A DNA stretch of 64,000 nt from Nocardia uniformis NBRC 13702. GTDB lineage: Bacteria; Actinomycetota; Actinomycetes; Mycobacteriales; Mycobacteriaceae. Position numbers and translations under genes: made by a program. The notes under the pieces are model-generated. The model did not search any database. It worked only from the letters and a program-made list of their open reading frames with translations, and was not told the DNA's origin. Position 1 is the first letter of the stretch, and every line of letters starts with the position of its first letter. The stretch covers positions 20,996-84,995 of the forward strand of contig NZ_BDCE01000013.1 in the NCBI RefSeq assembly GCF_001613345.1, in the 5' to 3' direction. Below are positions 1 to 9,672 of the stretch, in pieces.

Positions 1-2
1 CC

Positions 3-245
3 CCGCTGCCGGCCGCGCTGTCCAAGCGGCTGCTGTGGGAGAGCCTCGGGATGACCCCGGAGACCGTGGGCCGCCTGGAATCCGACCTCAATGGCCTGGT
101 CGCCCAGAGCGCCGACGGCGGTGAGGGCCTGGCCGCCCTGCGTGATCGCCGACCGCCCAAATGGTCCGGCAGCGTCAGCGAAGAATGGCCCGCCTGGGAT
201 ACCGAGAATCAGCTGACCGACCGCGACCAGCCCCGCCTGGACTGA
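3..245 (+). CDS. C-terminal end of a probable enoyl-CoA hydratase/crotonase-family protein (5' truncated)
   Basis: The reading frame is open from the window edge and ends with TGA at 243-245, so only about 80 C-terminal residues are present. The tail contains a DRRPPKWSG stretch preceded by an alpha-helical GGEGLAALR segment. This resembles the end of crotonase-fold enoyl-CoA hydratases, where a helix is followed by a K/R-R-x-P-x-F/W-x-G motif before the C-terminus. An Asp/Glu-rich tail of about 25 residues follows. No catalytic residues are visible, so the family assignment rests on this short match. It converges with the small membrane protein gene that ends 4 bases away. Confidence 0.45.
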   Translation, partial: PLPAALSKRLLWESLGMTPETVGRLESDLNGLVAQSADGGEGLAALRDRRPPKWSGSVSEEWPAWDTENQLTDRDQPRLD

Positions 246-249
246 GCTC

Positions 250-528
250 TCAGGCTCCGCCGCCGATGAGCATCATCAGGAACAGGAACGCCACGAAGAT
301 CATCAGGATCGTCCCGACGATCCCCAGGATGTAACCCACCATTACCTGGATCCGTCCGCCGAACGCACCCCCGGACGCGTCGATTTCGTTCATCGCCCGC
401 CGTCCCAGCGCCCACGCCACCGGACCCAGTGCGCCACAACAGAACACGCTCAATGTTCCGAGCAGCAGCACCGTGGTCGCATGCGGATGCTCGATCGGCG
501 TACCGATGGGCTGATGCTCAATGGACAC
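250..528 (-). CDS. small DUF4190-like membrane protein
   Basis: A 92-residue protein with a short hydrophilic N-terminus and two long hydrophobic stretches, at about residues 18-42 and 60-88. Between them is a GRRAMNEIDASGG segment. This architecture (TM, short loop with A-x-N-E-I-D-x-S-G-G, TM) is typical of the actinobacterial DUF4190 family, whose function is unknown. The start is GTG without a clear Shine-Dalgarno sequence, so the N-terminus is uncertain. The gene lies downstream of rlmB on the same strand with about 150 bases between them. Confidence 0.6.
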   Translation of the reverse strand: MSIEHQPIGTPIEHPHATTVLLLGTLSVFCCGALGPVAWALGRRAMNEIDASGGAFGGRIQVMVGYILGIVGTILMIFVAFLFLMMLIGGGA

Positions 529-681
529 CGGGCTGATTTTACGGTTTCAACCCCCGGAACCGCTGCCTTACGCGCGGTGTCGGGCGCGGCGCGCCGACGA
601 ACTTCGCCCCCGGCTGCAACCTTTCCGGTCCCAGACGAGGGCGAATCATGGTGCGGCCCAAGTTATTCAGGCAGCTAGAGC

Positions 682-1656
682 TCAGCGACGGCGCTGGCGC
701 GCCATATCGGCGAGCACCACGCCCGCGGCGACGGAGGCGTTCAGCGATTCCACCGGTCCGGCCATGGGGATGCTCAGGATGGAGTCGCAGGTTTCGCGAA
801 CCAGTCGAGACAGGCCCTTACCCTCGGAACCGACCACGACGACCGTCGGCGCGGTGCCGTCGAAATCATCGAGGGTGGTATCGCCGTCGGCGTCGAGCCC
901 GACGATCTGGTAGCCCTGGCTGGCCCAATCCTTCAGCGTACGAGTGAGATTGGTAGCCCGGGCGACGGGCAGCCGAGCGGCCGCACCGGCGCTGGTGCGC
1001 CAGGCGACGGCGGTGATACTGGCACTGCGACGCTGCGGAATGACCACGCCGTGCCCACCGAACGCGGCCACCGAGCGCACCACGGCACCCAGGTTGCGCG
1101 GATCGGTGATGTTGTCCAGGGCCACCAGCAGGGCCGATTCACCGGAATCGTTGACGCGGTGAATCAGATCGTCCGGATGCGCGTAGCGATACGGCGGCAC
1201 CTGCAGGCCAACGCCCTGGTGCAAACCGTTGTTACTCATGCGGTCCAGGTCGGTGCGCGGCACCTCGAGGATGGAGATACCGGTATCGGCCGCGATCTGC
1301 ACGGCCTCGCTGAGCCGGTCATCGGCCTCGGTGCCGACCGCGACATACAGCGCCGTGGCCGGAACCCCGGCGCGCAGGCACTCCACCACGGGGTTGCGGC
1401 CCAGCACCAGCTCCGGGCCGTCGTCGCCCTTGGCGCCGCGGCCGGGCGCGCGGCCACGGCCCTGCGCCTCCTTGGCTTTGGCCTTCGCCGCCAGAGCTGC
1501 CCGCTTGGCGGCCGGATGCTTGGTGCGCGCCTCGGCGGGCGGGGTCGCGCCGCGACCCTCCAACCCCCGGCGTCGCTTACCGCCGGAGCCGACTACCTGC
1601 CCCTTCTTGGTGCCGTCCTTGCGTACTGCGCCGCGGCGTGCCGAATTGCCTGCCAT
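682..1656 (-). CDS. rlmB: 23S rRNA (guanosine-2'-O-)-methyltransferase RlmB
   Basis: A SPOUT-class RNA 2'-O-methyltransferase expected to methylate a conserved guanosine of the 23S rRNA peptidyl-transferase region using SAM. The three SPOUT motifs are present near the C-terminus: [29 protein letters not shown], and the knot-forming [17 protein letters not shown]. About 80 N-terminal residues are rich in Lys, Arg and Ala; this basic extension precedes the L30-like substrate domain ([15 protein letters not shown]). I chose the ATG at 1656 because GAAGGCGAAGTG precedes it; an upstream extension to 1830 lacks conservation and overlaps cysS. The gene follows cysS as in M. tuberculosis Rv3580c-Rv3579c. 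Confidence 0.93.
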   Translation of the reverse strand: MAGNSARRGAVRKDGTKKGQVVGSGGKRRRGLEGRGATPPAEARTKHPAAKRAALAAKAKAKEAQGRGRAPGRGAKGDDGPELVLGRNPVVECLRAGVPATALYVAVGTEADDRLSEAVQIAADTGISILEVPRTDLDRMSNNGLHQGVGLQVPPYRYAHPDDLIHRVNDSGESALLVALDNITDPRNLGAVVRSVAAFGGHGVVIPQRRSASITAVAWRTSAGAAARLPVARATNLTRTLKDWASQGYQIVGLDADGDTTLDDFDGTAPTVVVVGSEGKGLSRLVRETCDSILSIPMAGPVESLNASVAAGVVLADMARQRRR

Positions 1657-1768
1657 CACTTCGCCTTCCGTGTCATGCGGGCGACCCGCACCCGGTCGGC
1701 GCAGCGTGCGGCTGCGCCCTGATGAAATTCCGTATTGCTCCCGACCGCGCTCGCCATGGTCCGAGCAC

Positions 1769-3169
1769 TCATCGTGACTCCTTGGACAGCGCCCATTCCG
1801 GGCCTTCGGCGGTATCGGTGATCTCGACACCCGCCGCCTTCAGTCGATCGCGCACCGCGTCGGCGGTGGCCCAGTCCTTGGTGGCGCGGGCGGTCTGCCG
1901 TCGCTCCAACTCCGCGCCGATGAGCACATCGAGGGCCGCCAGTGCCGCGGAGTTGTCGGCGGGCGCGTCCCACTGCGCGTCGAGGGGATCCACCCCCAGC
2001 ACACTCAGCATGGCCCGCAGCTGTCCGGCGAGGGTGCGCGCACCCTCGAGGTCGCCGGACTCCAGGGCCTTATTGCCCTCGTGTACGAGGTGATGGATCT
2101 CGGCCAGCGCCCTGGGTACACCGAGGTCCTCATTCAACGCGTCGGCGAAATTCTGGGTCCAGGTGCCGATCGGAACCTCGCCGGTGCGTTCGACGACCCG
2201 GCGAATGACCGCCTCGATGCGCTGGTAGCCGAGAGCGGCCTCGCTCAGCGCCTGATCGGAGTACTCCAGGACCGAGCGGTACTGCGCGCTGCCCAGGTAG
2301 TACCGCAACTCGACGGGCCGAACCCCCACCCGCTCCAGCACATTGGGGACCGACAGCGTATTGCCCAGCGATTTCGCCATTTTCGCACCCGACAGCGTCA
2401 CCCAGTGGTTGTGCAGCCAGTAGCGGGCGAACCTATCGCCCGCCGCGCGCGACTGGGCGATCTCGTTCTCGTGGTGCGGAAAGACGAGATCCTTTCCACC
2501 GCAGTGGATATCGAATTCCGGCCCGAGGTAGTACTCGGCCATGGCGGAGCATTCCAGGTGCCAGCCCGGTCGTCCCGGACCCCACGGCGACGGCCAACTC
2601 GGTTCACCCGGTTTGGCGGCCTTCCACAGCGTGAAGTCGCGCGCGTCTTTCTTACCGGTCCCCGCGCTCTCGCCCTGCTGCACTTCATCGAGCTTGAGCC
2701 CGGACAGCTTGCCGTAGTCGGGGAAGCTCACCACGTCGAAGTAGACATTGCCGTCCGACGCGTAGGCGTGCCCGCGTTCGATGAGCCGCTGCATCATCCG
2801 CACCATCTGCGTGATGTGCCCGGTGGCCCGCGGTTCGGCGGACGGCGGCAGGACGCCGAGCGTGTGGTAGGCCCGGTCGAAGGCGCGCTCATAGGTCGCG
2901 GCCCATTCCCACCACGGCCGTCCGGCCTCGGCGGCCTTGTGCAGAATCTTGTCGTCGATATCGGTGACATTGCGAATGAAGGCCACATCGAATCCGTTAG
3001 CGGACAACCAGCGCCGCAATACATCGAAGGCGATATTGCTGCGCAGATGGCCGATGTGGGGTTCACCCTGCACGGTCGCGCCACACAGGTACACCGAGGC
3101 ATGGCCGGGGACCAGCGGCGTGAAGTCACGCAGGGTCCGCGTCTCGGTGTCGAACAGGCGCAGAGTCAC
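1769..3169 (-). CDS. cysS: cysteinyl-tRNA synthetase
   Basis: A class I aminoacyl-tRNA synthetase that charges tRNA-Cys. The 466-residue protein has the usual family length. It carries the HIGH signature (PHIGHLRS), the zinc-site region CGATVQ and the [18 protein letters not shown] block, and a KMSKS loop in the form KMAKSLGN. The C-terminal anticodon-binding helical domain ends with the [13 protein letters not shown] motif. The GTG start at 3169 has no strong Shine-Dalgarno sequence. It is not the shorter mycothiol ligase MshC, because the full C-terminal domain is present. It lies upstream of rlmB and downstream of ispF. Confidence 0.95.
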   Translation of the reverse strand: MTLRLFDTETRTLRDFTPLVPGHASVYLCGATVQGEPHIGHLRSNIAFDVLRRWLSANGFDVAFIRNVTDIDDKILHKAAEAGRPWWEWAATYERAFDRAYHTLGVLPPSAEPRATGHITQMVRMMQRLIERGHAYASDGNVYFDVVSFPDYGKLSGLKLDEVQQGESAGTGKKDARDFTLWKAAKPGEPSWPSPWGPGRPGWHLECSAMAEYYLGPEFDIHCGGKDLVFPHHENEIAQSRAAGDRFARYWLHNHWVTLSGAKMAKSLGNTLSVPNVLERVGVRPVELRYYLGSAQYRSVLEYSDQALSEAALGYQRIEAVIRRVVERTGEVPIGTWTQNFADALNEDLGVPRALAEIHHLVHEGNKALESGDLEGARTLAGQLRAMLSVLGVDPLDAQWDAPADNSAALAALDVLIGAELERRQTARATKDWATADAVRDRLKAAGVEITDTAEGPEWALSKESR

Positions 3170-3243
3170 GACAAGGCATCCTAGCTGTTGAGATGTTGCG
3201 TATTACGGGCGGAGCGGGTAACGGGTTCGGTGCGAGTCTCTTC

Positions 3244-3336
3244 CGTCATCCCGGCGTGCTCGCGGCCGGGATCCACCCGCCGCACTGCTTCAACTGATCG
3301 CGGTGGATTCCGGCCGCGAGCACGCCGGAACGACGA
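3244..3336. repeat. intergenic palindromic repeat, copy 1
   Basis: A long inverted repeat between cysS and ispF. The left arm starts CGTCATCCCGGCGTGC and runs to GGGATCCAC; the right arm runs from GTGGATTCCGG to CCGGAACGACGA. The inner arm segment here is CTCGCGGCC, paired with GGCCGCGAG, where other copies have CTTTTGGCC with its own complement. Confidence 0.85.
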
Positions 3337-3339
3337 GAT

Positions 3340-3825
3340 TCAGGAGCGACAACAGAGCAGGGCGTTGGCGACTGCCGCGATGCCCTCGCCGCGACCGGTC
3401 AGCCCCAGGCCATCCGTGGTGGTGCCGGAGACCGACACCGGAGCGCCGAGTAACTCACCCAGCACTTCTTGAGCTTCGGTGCGGCGCGGCCCGATCTTGG
3501 GCCGATTGCCGATGACCTGTACAGCCGCGTTGACGATCGTGTAGCCCGCTTCGTTGAGCAGCCGCCGAACTTCTTTCAACATGGCCGCACCGGTGACGCC
3601 CGCCCACTCGGGGCGCCCGACGCCGAATATCGCGCCCACATCGCCGAGCCCCGCCGCCGACAGCAGTGCGTCGCACAGCGCGTGCGCCGCCACATCGCCG
3701 TCGGAGTGTCCGGCGCAGCCGCTGTCGCCGTCGAACAGCAGTCCGGCGATCCAGCAGGGCCGGCCGGGTTCGATCGGGTGCACATCGGAGCCGATGCCCA
3801 CGCGCAGCGCGGTCGGGTCGATCAC
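3340..3825 (-). CDS. ispF: 2-C-methyl-D-erythritol 2,4-cyclodiphosphate synthase
   Basis: Fifth enzyme of the MEP isoprenoid pathway, which forms the cyclic diphosphate from CDP-methylerythritol 2-phosphate. The 161-residue length is standard. The metal-binding GSDVHPI motif lies near residue 13, [16 protein letters not shown] near 40 (metal His and active-site loop), and a C-terminal [16 protein letters not shown] motif near 145. It overlaps ispD by ATGA (3822-3825), which indicates translational coupling. The carD-ispD-ispF order is conserved in mycobacteria. Confidence 0.96.
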   Translation of the reverse strand: MIDPTALRVGIGSDVHPIEPGRPCWIAGLLFDGDSGCAGHSDGDVAAHALCDALLSAAGLGDVGAIFGVGRPEWAGVTGAAMLKEVRRLLNEAGYTIVNAAVQVIGNRPKIGPRRTEAQEVLGELLGAPVSVSGTTTDGLGLTGRGEGIAAVANALLCCRS

Positions 3826-4673
3826 GGCGTGCCCACCGCCGCACGTGGATTATCGAATCGATTGCCCGGAACCTCGGGAGTGTCGCCCGCCGTATTACGG
3901 GAATCGCTCGGTATGTCACGGGAGTCGCTCGATGTGTCAAGCGGGCTGGCGGGCGTGTCAAGGGGGCTTTTGTGGCCAAGCCCATGGCCGCCCTGTGCGA
4001 CAAGGGTATTGGCGAGCATCAGGTCCAGTGGGGTGGTGATCTTGAATGCCAGCGGGTTGCCGGGCACCGTGTGTACGGTCGCGCCGAGCAGTTCCACCAG
4101 ACCCGCGTCATCGGTCGCCCGCGTATCGCTCGCATAGGCGTCGCGCAGAATTGTCGCCTCGAAGCCCTGCGGAGTCTGAATGGCGCGCAAGGCGGAACGA
4201 TCCGGCGTACCGGTCACATCCCCCGCGGCATCCACGGACTTGATGGTGTCGGCCACCGGCAGTGCGGGCACCACGGCCCGACGTCCCGCGCGCAGCTCGG
4301 CGACCACCTGGGCGATCAACGACGGCGGCGTCAGGGCACGGGCCGCGTCGTGTACGAGCACATGGGTGGCGTCCGGGGCGGCCGCGAGACCGGCCCGAAC
4401 GGAATCGGTACGTTCGGCCCCGCCGACGACCACGCTCACCGGCACCGGCCCGGAAGGCAGCAGTGCGCGGGCGTCGTCGACCAATTCGGCCGGGACCATC
4501 ACCACGACATGGTCCACCGCCGCGGAGGCGATCAGACCGTGTACAGCGAGTCGGAGCATGGGACTGCCGCCGACAGGAACGAAAGCCTTGGGGAGTGATT
4601 CCCCTAGACGGACGCCCATGCCAGCGGCAGGCACCAACGCCACGACACGGATGTCGTCGCGTGATGTATTCAC
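3822..4673 (-). CDS. ispD: 2-C-methyl-D-erythritol 4-phosphate cytidylyltransferase with an unusual C-terminal tail
   Basis: Third step of the MEP pathway; it transfers CMP onto methylerythritol phosphate. The nucleotide-binding [12 protein letters not shown] loop, [14 protein letters not shown] and VHDAARAL motifs are intact in about 230 catalytic residues. Beyond these lies an extra tail of about 50 residues that is rich in Ser, Asp and Pro and contains imperfect repeats ([24 protein letters not shown]). The tail is probably disordered and not part of the fold. The gene begins 2 bases after the carD stop and overlaps ispF. Confidence 0.95.
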   Translation of the reverse strand: MNTSRDDIRVVALVPAAGMGVRLGESLPKAFVPVGGSPMLRLAVHGLIASAAVDHVVVMVPAELVDDARALLPSGPVPVSVVVGGAERTDSVRAGLAAAPDATHVLVHDAARALTPPSLIAQVVAELRAGRRAVVPALPVADTIKSVDAAGDVTGTPDRSALRAIQTPQGFEATILRDAYASDTRATDDAGLVELLGATVHTVPGNPLAFKITTPLDLMLANTLVAQGGHGLGHKSPLDTPASPLDTSSDSRDIPSDSRNTAGDTPEVPGNRFDNPRAAVGTP

Positions 4674-4675
4674 GG

Positions 4676-5481
<806 letters not shown>

Positions 5482-6171
5482 GTGACTGCCCAGAAAGCCA
5501 CCACAGCGTCGAAGGCGCGGCGTGCCGCGACAGTAGTTGCACTCGCCGCCGGCGCGGCGCTCGCGTTGTCGGGTTGCGGTACCGGTCAGGTTTCGCAGAC
5601 GGCGGCGCAGGTTGCGGCCGTCAATGGCAATAACGCCGACGTCGGCAAGGTCGCGCTCCGGGACGTGCGCATTCTGCTGCCGCAGTCGGAGGAGTACAAC
5701 AACGCCAAGGGCGGCAAGGCCCTGCTGGCGTTCAGCGCCATCAACAGCGGTGAGTTCAAGAGCGACACCCTCGTCAGCGTCGAGGCCCCCGAGCTGGGTT
5801 CGGTGCAGATCGACGGCAAGGCCGAGATCAAGCCGCAGGGGACCATCGTGGCCGGTGCGCCCGAGGCGGCCGAGGCCGCCGGGCACGACGATCACGGCAC
5901 CCCGGCGCCGACCACCGACGACGCGCCCGCCACTCCCACACAGGCGCCCGGCGATGAGACCGCCGACCCGGCCGCCGAGCCGCTGAAGATCGAGATCACC
6001 GGGCTGCAGAACGACGTCACCGCGGGCCTCACCTACCCGGTGCGATTCAACTTCAAGGAGAACGGCACCGTGCTCGTGAACGTTCCGGTCGATGCCGGGC
6101 ACGACCTCGAGCGCGCCGTCACCGATAAGTCGAAAAGCGAGGAAAAGGGCGCCAGCACCGGCGGTCACTGA
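5482..6171 (+). CDS. lpqE: LpqE-type lipoprotein
   Basis: Secreted lipoprotein in the position of mycobacterial lpqE (Rv3584), between carD and radA. The signal peptide (RRAATVVALAAGAALALSGC) ends in a lipobox with the acylated Cys near residue 32. The mature part has a beta-rich organisation (VRILLPQSEEYNNAKGGKALLAFS and EITGLQNDVTAGLTYPVRF) like the PCu(A)C/DUF461 group of surface metal-associated proteins. An acidic Pro/Thr/Asp-rich insert at about residues 133-165 makes it longer than the mycobacterial protein. The start is GTG. Function is unproven; a role in metal handling is inference only. Confidence 0.8.
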   Translation: MTAQKATTASKARRAATVVALAAGAALALSGCGTGQVSQTAAQVAAVNGNNADVGKVALRDVRILLPQSEEYNNAKGGKALLAFSAINSGEFKSDTLVSVEAPELGSVQIDGKAEIKPQGTIVAGAPEAAEAAGHDDHGTPAPTTDDAPATPTQAPGDETADPAAEPLKIEITGLQNDVTAGLTYPVRFNFKENGTVLVNVPVDAGHDLERAVTDKSKSEEKGASTGGH

Positions 6172-6197
6172 CCCGCTGTCGCACCACTTACCTACCC

Positions 6198-6234
6198 CCC
6201 GCACCCGTTTCCAGTCTGCTGGAACGGGTGCGGG
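6198..6234 (+). terminator. hairpin terminator after lpqE
   Basis: CCCGCACCCGTTTCCAG pairs with CTGGAACGGGTGCGGG across a TCTG loop, with one bulged base. It lies 27 bases after the lpqE stop. There is no U-run, as is usual for actinobacterial hairpins. Confidence 0.75.
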
Positions 6235-6303
6235 CGTGATTTCGGGGCTGTCACCGGTGCGGCGGACCCCGGGCATGTCGGAGCCCGTCACTAGGCTGCG
6301 CGC

Positions 6304-7707
6304 GTGGCCAAGGTGAAAACGCTGTACCGCTGCTCCTCCTGTCAGCACGAGGTCGCCAAGTGGGTGGGCCGATGCCCCGACTGCAATAGCTGGGGCACCG
6401 TCGACGAGGTCGCGGCGGCAACGGCGACCGTGGCCGTGGGACGCCGGGCGATGCTGCCCAGTACCGCGGCCGCGCCGTTGTCCAGCATCGATTCCAAGAC
6501 CACCCAGGCGCGTTCGACCGGAGTGTCGGAACTGGACCGGGTACTGGGCGGCGGCATTGTGGCCGGGTCGGTGGTGCTGCTATCCGGCGAGCCGGGCGTG
6601 GGTAAGTCGACCCTGCTACTCGAGGTGGCGCACCGCTGGGCGCGACAGCATGAAGAGCGGTCGCTGTATGTGACCGCGGAGGAGTCGGCCGGACAGGTGC
6701 GATTGCGGGCCGACCGGACCGGGGCGGTGCACGAGAAGGTGTACCTGGCGGCGGAATCGGATCTGGCCACCATCTTCGGCCATGTCGACCAGGTGAAACC
6801 CACACTGCTGGTGGTCGATTCGGTGCAGACCATGTTGGCCGCCGACGCCGACGGGGTGATGGGCGGTGTCACCCAGGTGAAGGCGGTGGCCTCCGCGCTC
6901 ACGGCGCTGGCCAAATCCAGCGGCATCGTGGTGCTGCTGGTCGGACACGTCACCAAGGACGGGGCGGTGGCCGGGCCGCGCACCCTCGAACACCTGGTGG
7001 ACGTGGTGTTGCACTTCGAGGGCGATAAGCACTCCACGCTGCGCATGGTGCGCGGCCTCAAGAACCGTTTCGGCAGTACCGACGAGGTGGGCTGCTTCGA
7101 GATGCGTGAGGACGGCATCGCCTGCGTGGACGACCCTTCCGGGCTGTTCCTGCATCATCGGGGCACCTCGGTGCCGGGTACCGCGATCACGGTGGCCATG
7201 GACGGGAAGCGGCCCATGCTCGGTGAGGTGCAGGGGCTGACGGTCACCACCCAGGCGCCGGCGCCGCGGCGCGCGGTGAGCGGGTTGGACTACAACCGGG
7301 TCTCCATGGTGCTGGCGGTGCTGCAGAGCCGTTGCGGCCTCTACCTGGGAAAACATGATGTGTACGCGGCAACGGTGGGCGGTATGCGGCTCTCGGAACC
7401 CGCGGCGGATCTGGCCGTCGCGCTGGCCATTGCCAGCGCCGACGCGGATCAGGCGCTCTCGCCCGGGATGGTGATTCTCGGTGAGGTCGGGCTGGCGGGG
7501 GAGGTGCGCCGGGTGCAGGGGTTGAACCAGCGGCTGGCCGAGGCGGAGCGGCTCGGATTCACCGAGGCGGTGGTGCCGCCGGGAGTGGAGCGCGCCGGGC
7601 GCAAGATGCGATTGCACGAGGTCACGGACCTGCGTGGGGCGCTGGGGCTGATCGGTGTGCGTCGGCGGCGGGCGGCCAAGGCGGCCGCCGTCGAAGCTGC
7701 CGGGTGA
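6304..7707 (+). CDS. radA: DNA repair protein RadA (Sms)
   Basis: A RecA-like ATPase that promotes branch migration in recombinational repair. Residues 10-27 hold the C4 zinc finger (CSSC...CPDC). A Walker A motif GEPGVGKST follows near residue 95, the RadA-specific KNRFG motif near 250, and a Lon-protease-like C-terminal domain ([18 protein letters not shown] and [15 protein letters not shown]). At 467 residues it is full length. The start is GTG with the conserved [11 protein letters not shown]-terminus. The lpqE-radA-disA order matches mycobacteria. Confidence 0.95.
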   Translation: MAKVKTLYRCSSCQHEVAKWVGRCPDCNSWGTVDEVAAATATVAVGRRAMLPSTAAAPLSSIDSKTTQARSTGVSELDRVLGGGIVAGSVVLLSGEPGVGKSTLLLEVAHRWARQHEERSLYVTAEESAGQVRLRADRTGAVHEKVYLAAESDLATIFGHVDQVKPTLLVVDSVQTMLAADADGVMGGVTQVKAVASALTALAKSSGIVVLLVGHVTKDGAVAGPRTLEHLVDVVLHFEGDKHSTLRMVRGLKNRFGSTDEVGCFEMREDGIACVDDPSGLFLHHRGTSVPGTAITVAMDGKRPMLGEVQGLTVTTQAPAPRRAVSGLDYNRVSMVLAVLQSRCGLYLGKHDVYAATVGGMRLSEPAADLAVALAIASADADQALSPGMVILGEVGLAGEVRRVQGLNQRLAEAERLGFTEAVVPPGVERAGRKMRLHEVTDLRGALGLIGVRRRRAAKAAAVEAAG

Positions 7708-7751
7708 TTGTCGAGATCGCTGGCGTGATGTCGGCACGTCCCCGGCGGCAC

Positions 7752-7821
7752 GGCAGGCGTTCGGCCGGGAGCCACCACTGCGGGAGTGGGGATTCCGGCC
7801 AAATGCATGCCGGGATGACGA
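7752..7821. repeat. intergenic palindromic repeat, copy 2 (left arm degraded)
   Basis: The right arm is clear (GATTCCGGCCAAATGCAT then GCCGGGATGACGAG). The left arm retains TTCGGCCGGGAGCCAC but has lost the CGTCATCCCGGC end. It lies between radA and disA. Confidence 0.65.
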
Positions 7822-7883
7822 GGGTGGCCAGGCGGCACCGCGTTCGGTTCGGCCGCACCGGGTTTCGCATCGGTGAACGTGGG

Positions 7884-8223
7884 ATTCGGTCTGTTCAAGG
7901 GGGTTTCGTGGTGCGCGCTCCCATGGTGCGCGAGGAAGGTATCGAGTGATGGGCGGACGGTGGATGAGTGGCCTGCTCGGGTTGACCGGCCCGGTTCGCG
8001 GTGCCGCGAATGCGGTGGACAGCACTGACAATTCAGCGCTGACGGTATCGGGTTTCGGCTGTTCACAGGGTATTTCGTAGTGTGTGCCGTGATGGAGTGC
8101 GGGGAAGGTGTCGAGTAATGGCGCGGCGGTGGGTGACTGGTCTACTCGGACTGGCGGGTCCGGTTCGCGCGGCCGCTGATACGGTCGAAAGCACGGATAA
8201 TCCCGCGGTGTCGGACAATTCCG
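7884..8223 (+). repeat. diverged tandem duplication of the disA translation-start region (about 170-base units)
   Basis: Unit A (about 7884-8053) and unit B (about 8054-8223) align over their length. Shared landmarks are TTCGG-CTGTTCA, TTTCGT(G/A)GTG, the ribosome-binding site GGAAGGT(A/G)TCGAGT, the ATG, and codons for the first 30 or so residues. Unit B contains the true disA start. The two ATGs, at 7949 and 8118, are 169 bases apart. Confidence 0.85.
7949..8080 (+). CDS. 43-codon upstream reading frame, a duplicate of the disA N-terminus
   Basis: The frame starts ATG after GAGGAAGG and ends TAG at 8078-8080, 37 bases before disA. Its peptide begins [20 protein letters not shown]. It matches the start of DisA ([20 protein letters not shown]) at about 20 of the first 31 positions and then diverges. 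The ribosome-binding site is as good as that of disA, so translation is plausible. It could be a decayed remnant of a duplication, a leader peptide that tunes disA expression, or a short protein. Nothing in the sequence shows the peptide is functional. Confidence 0.5.
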   Translation: MGGRWMSGLLGLTGPVRGAANAVDSTDNSALTVSGFGCSQGIS

Positions 8224-9275
8224 ATGACGCCCGGTGGGATGTGCTCGCGCGACTCGTTCCGGGTACGCAATTGCGTGATGGGATCGATCGCATTCTGCGC
8301 GGGCGCACCGGTGGATTGATCGTGCTCGGCTATGACGATCGCGTCGAGAACATCTGCGATGGCGGGTTCGAATTGGATATCGAATTCGCGCCGACGCGAT
8401 TGCGGGAATTGTCGAAAATGGATGGGGCGGTGGTGCTTTGCACCGATGGTGCGCGAATCGTTCGGGCGAATGTGCATTTGGTACCCGATCCGGCGCTGCC
8501 GACGGTGGAGTCGGGTACCCGGCACAAGGCGGCCGAGCGCACCGCCGCCCATACCGGATATCCGGTGGTGTCGGTGAGCCGCTCCACCGGCATTATCACC
8601 GTGTACGCCAATGGAACCCGGTACCTGGTGCAGGAGTCGCCGACCATTCTGACCGGCGCCAATCAGGCCATGGCCACCCTGCAGCGCTACCGCGCCCGCC
8701 TCGACGAGGTGACGCGGCGACTGTCGGCGCTGGAGATCGACGATTCCGCCACCCTGCGTGACGTGCTCGTCGTGGTGCACTGTCTGGAGCTGATGCGGCG
8801 CACCGCGGGCGAGATCGACCAGGCCGTACTGGAACTCGGTGTGGACGGCCGCCAGCTCGCCCTGCAGCTGGCCGAGCTGGTCGCCGATACCGAGAACCTG
8901 CGTCGGCTGCTGATTCGCGACTACCTGGTGGCCGAGCAGGTCGGTGCACCGCAGGTCGATCGTGCGCTGGCGCGCCTGGACGCACTCGCGGAGCCCGATC
9001 TGCTCGAGTTGGCGGATCTGGCTCCGCCCCTGGGCTATCCGGCGACCATCGAGGCCCTCGATACCCCCGTGGACCCGCGTGGCTACCGGCTCCTGGCCGA
9101 GATTCCCAGGGTGCCGTTCCGCCGCGTAGAACCGCTCGTGGATGTATTCGGCACGCTCCGTGCGCTATTGGACGCCACTCAGACCGAGTTGGAGGCAGTG
9201 CACGGCATCAGCCCGGCCACGGCCCGCCGCATTCGCGAGGGACTGTCGCGCCTCGCCGCCAATGGTGGTTTCTGA
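8118..9275 (+). CDS. disA: DNA integrity scanning protein DisA (diadenylate cyclase)
   Basis: Makes c-di-AMP from two ATP and couples this to scanning of DNA branch structures. The N-terminal DAC domain (about residues 30-155) has the DGA motif ([11 protein letters not shown]). It has [10 protein letters not shown] where the family normally has TRHRxAER; the third residue of the RHR triad is Lys here (codon AAG at 8526-8528). A helical middle domain follows, and a C-terminal helix-hairpin-helix domain ends [20 protein letters not shown]. The ATG at 8118 follows GGGGAAGG. It is 385 residues long and follows radA as in mycobacteria. Confidence 0.94.
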   Translation: MARRWVTGLLGLAGPVRAAADTVESTDNPAVSDNSDDARWDVLARLVPGTQLRDGIDRILRGRTGGLIVLGYDDRVENICDGGFELDIEFAPTRLRELSKMDGAVVLCTDGARIVRANVHLVPDPALPTVESGTRHKAAERTAAHTGYPVVSVSRSTGIITVYANGTRYLVQESPTILTGANQAMATLQRYRARLDEVTRRLSALEIDDSATLRDVLVVVHCLELMRRTAGEIDQAVLELGVDGRQLALQLAELVADTENLRRLLIRDYLVAEQVGAPQVDRALARLDALAEPDLLELADLAPPLGYPATIEALDTPVDPRGYRLLAEIPRVPFRRVEPLVDVFGTLRALLDATQTELEAVHGISPATARRIREGLSRLAANGGF

Positions 9276-9344
9276 CCGTCGCGGCAGGTGCGGCTGCTGG
9301 CCTTCGGTGTTGCCGAGGTTGAAGGCGTGTTGTCGGTGCAGCCC

Positions 9345-9423
9345 CGTCATCCCGGCATGCTTTTTGGCCGGGATCCACTACCCGGAAGTGTGGATTCCGG
9401 CCAAACGCACGCCGGAATGCCGA
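9345..9423. repeat. intergenic palindromic repeat, copy 3
   Basis: Left arm CGTCATCCCGGCATGC then TTTTTGGCCGGGATCCAC. Right arm GTGGATTCCGGCCAAACG then CACGCCGGAATGCCGA. It is the most compact copy, with only about 12 bases between the arms. Confidence 0.88.
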
Positions 9424-9542
9424 AGGCGGGCAGGCGACATCGCGACACCACCCTCAGTTGGCGCGGCTGCGGGGGTTGCGGCTGCTCGTCTTCGGGTGGT
9501 GGGGGTTGCGGCTGCTCGTTATCGGCGGCGGGTGCCGCGGCT

Positions 9543-9663
9543 CGTCATCCCGGCGTGCTTTTGGCCGGGATCCACTGCCCGCATGACAGGTTCGTCCTAC
9601 CAACCTCGGCGTGCTGGCCCCGAGGTGCGGTGGATTCCAGCGAACAGCATGCTGGAATGACGA
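9543..9663. repeat. intergenic palindromic repeat, copy 4
   Basis: Left arm CGTCATCCCGGCGTGC then TTTTGGCCGGGATCCAC. Right arm GTGGATTCCAGCGAACAG then CATGCTGGAATGACGA. The loop of about 55 bases is longer than in copy 3. Confidence 0.85.
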
Positions 9664-9672
9664 GTCGTCAGA

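Larger units (their letters stand above)
9276..9672. other. gene-free spacer between disA and the next gene, packed with repeats
   Basis: Nearly 400 bases with no credible gene. It holds two palindromic repeats (listed separately). Between them, near 9473-9530, GGGGGTTGCGGCTGCTCGT occurs twice in tandem, with TCTTCGGG or TATCGGCG following. The convergent genes on either side end in this spacer. Confidence 0.7.

Noticed and set aside
1656..1830. Upstream extension of RlmB into cysS
   Set aside because: Overlaps cysS by about 60 bases, lacks conservation, and the ATG at 1656 has a good ribosome-binding site.
8118..8128. c-di-AMP riboswitch or other structured leader before disA
   Set aside because: The upstream sequence is explained by the duplicated start region; no conserved riboswitch elements were recognised.
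9345..9663. Insertion-sequence ends around 9345-9663
   Set aside because: Two adjacent palindromic repeats with no transposase frame between them; they match the dispersed repeat family.
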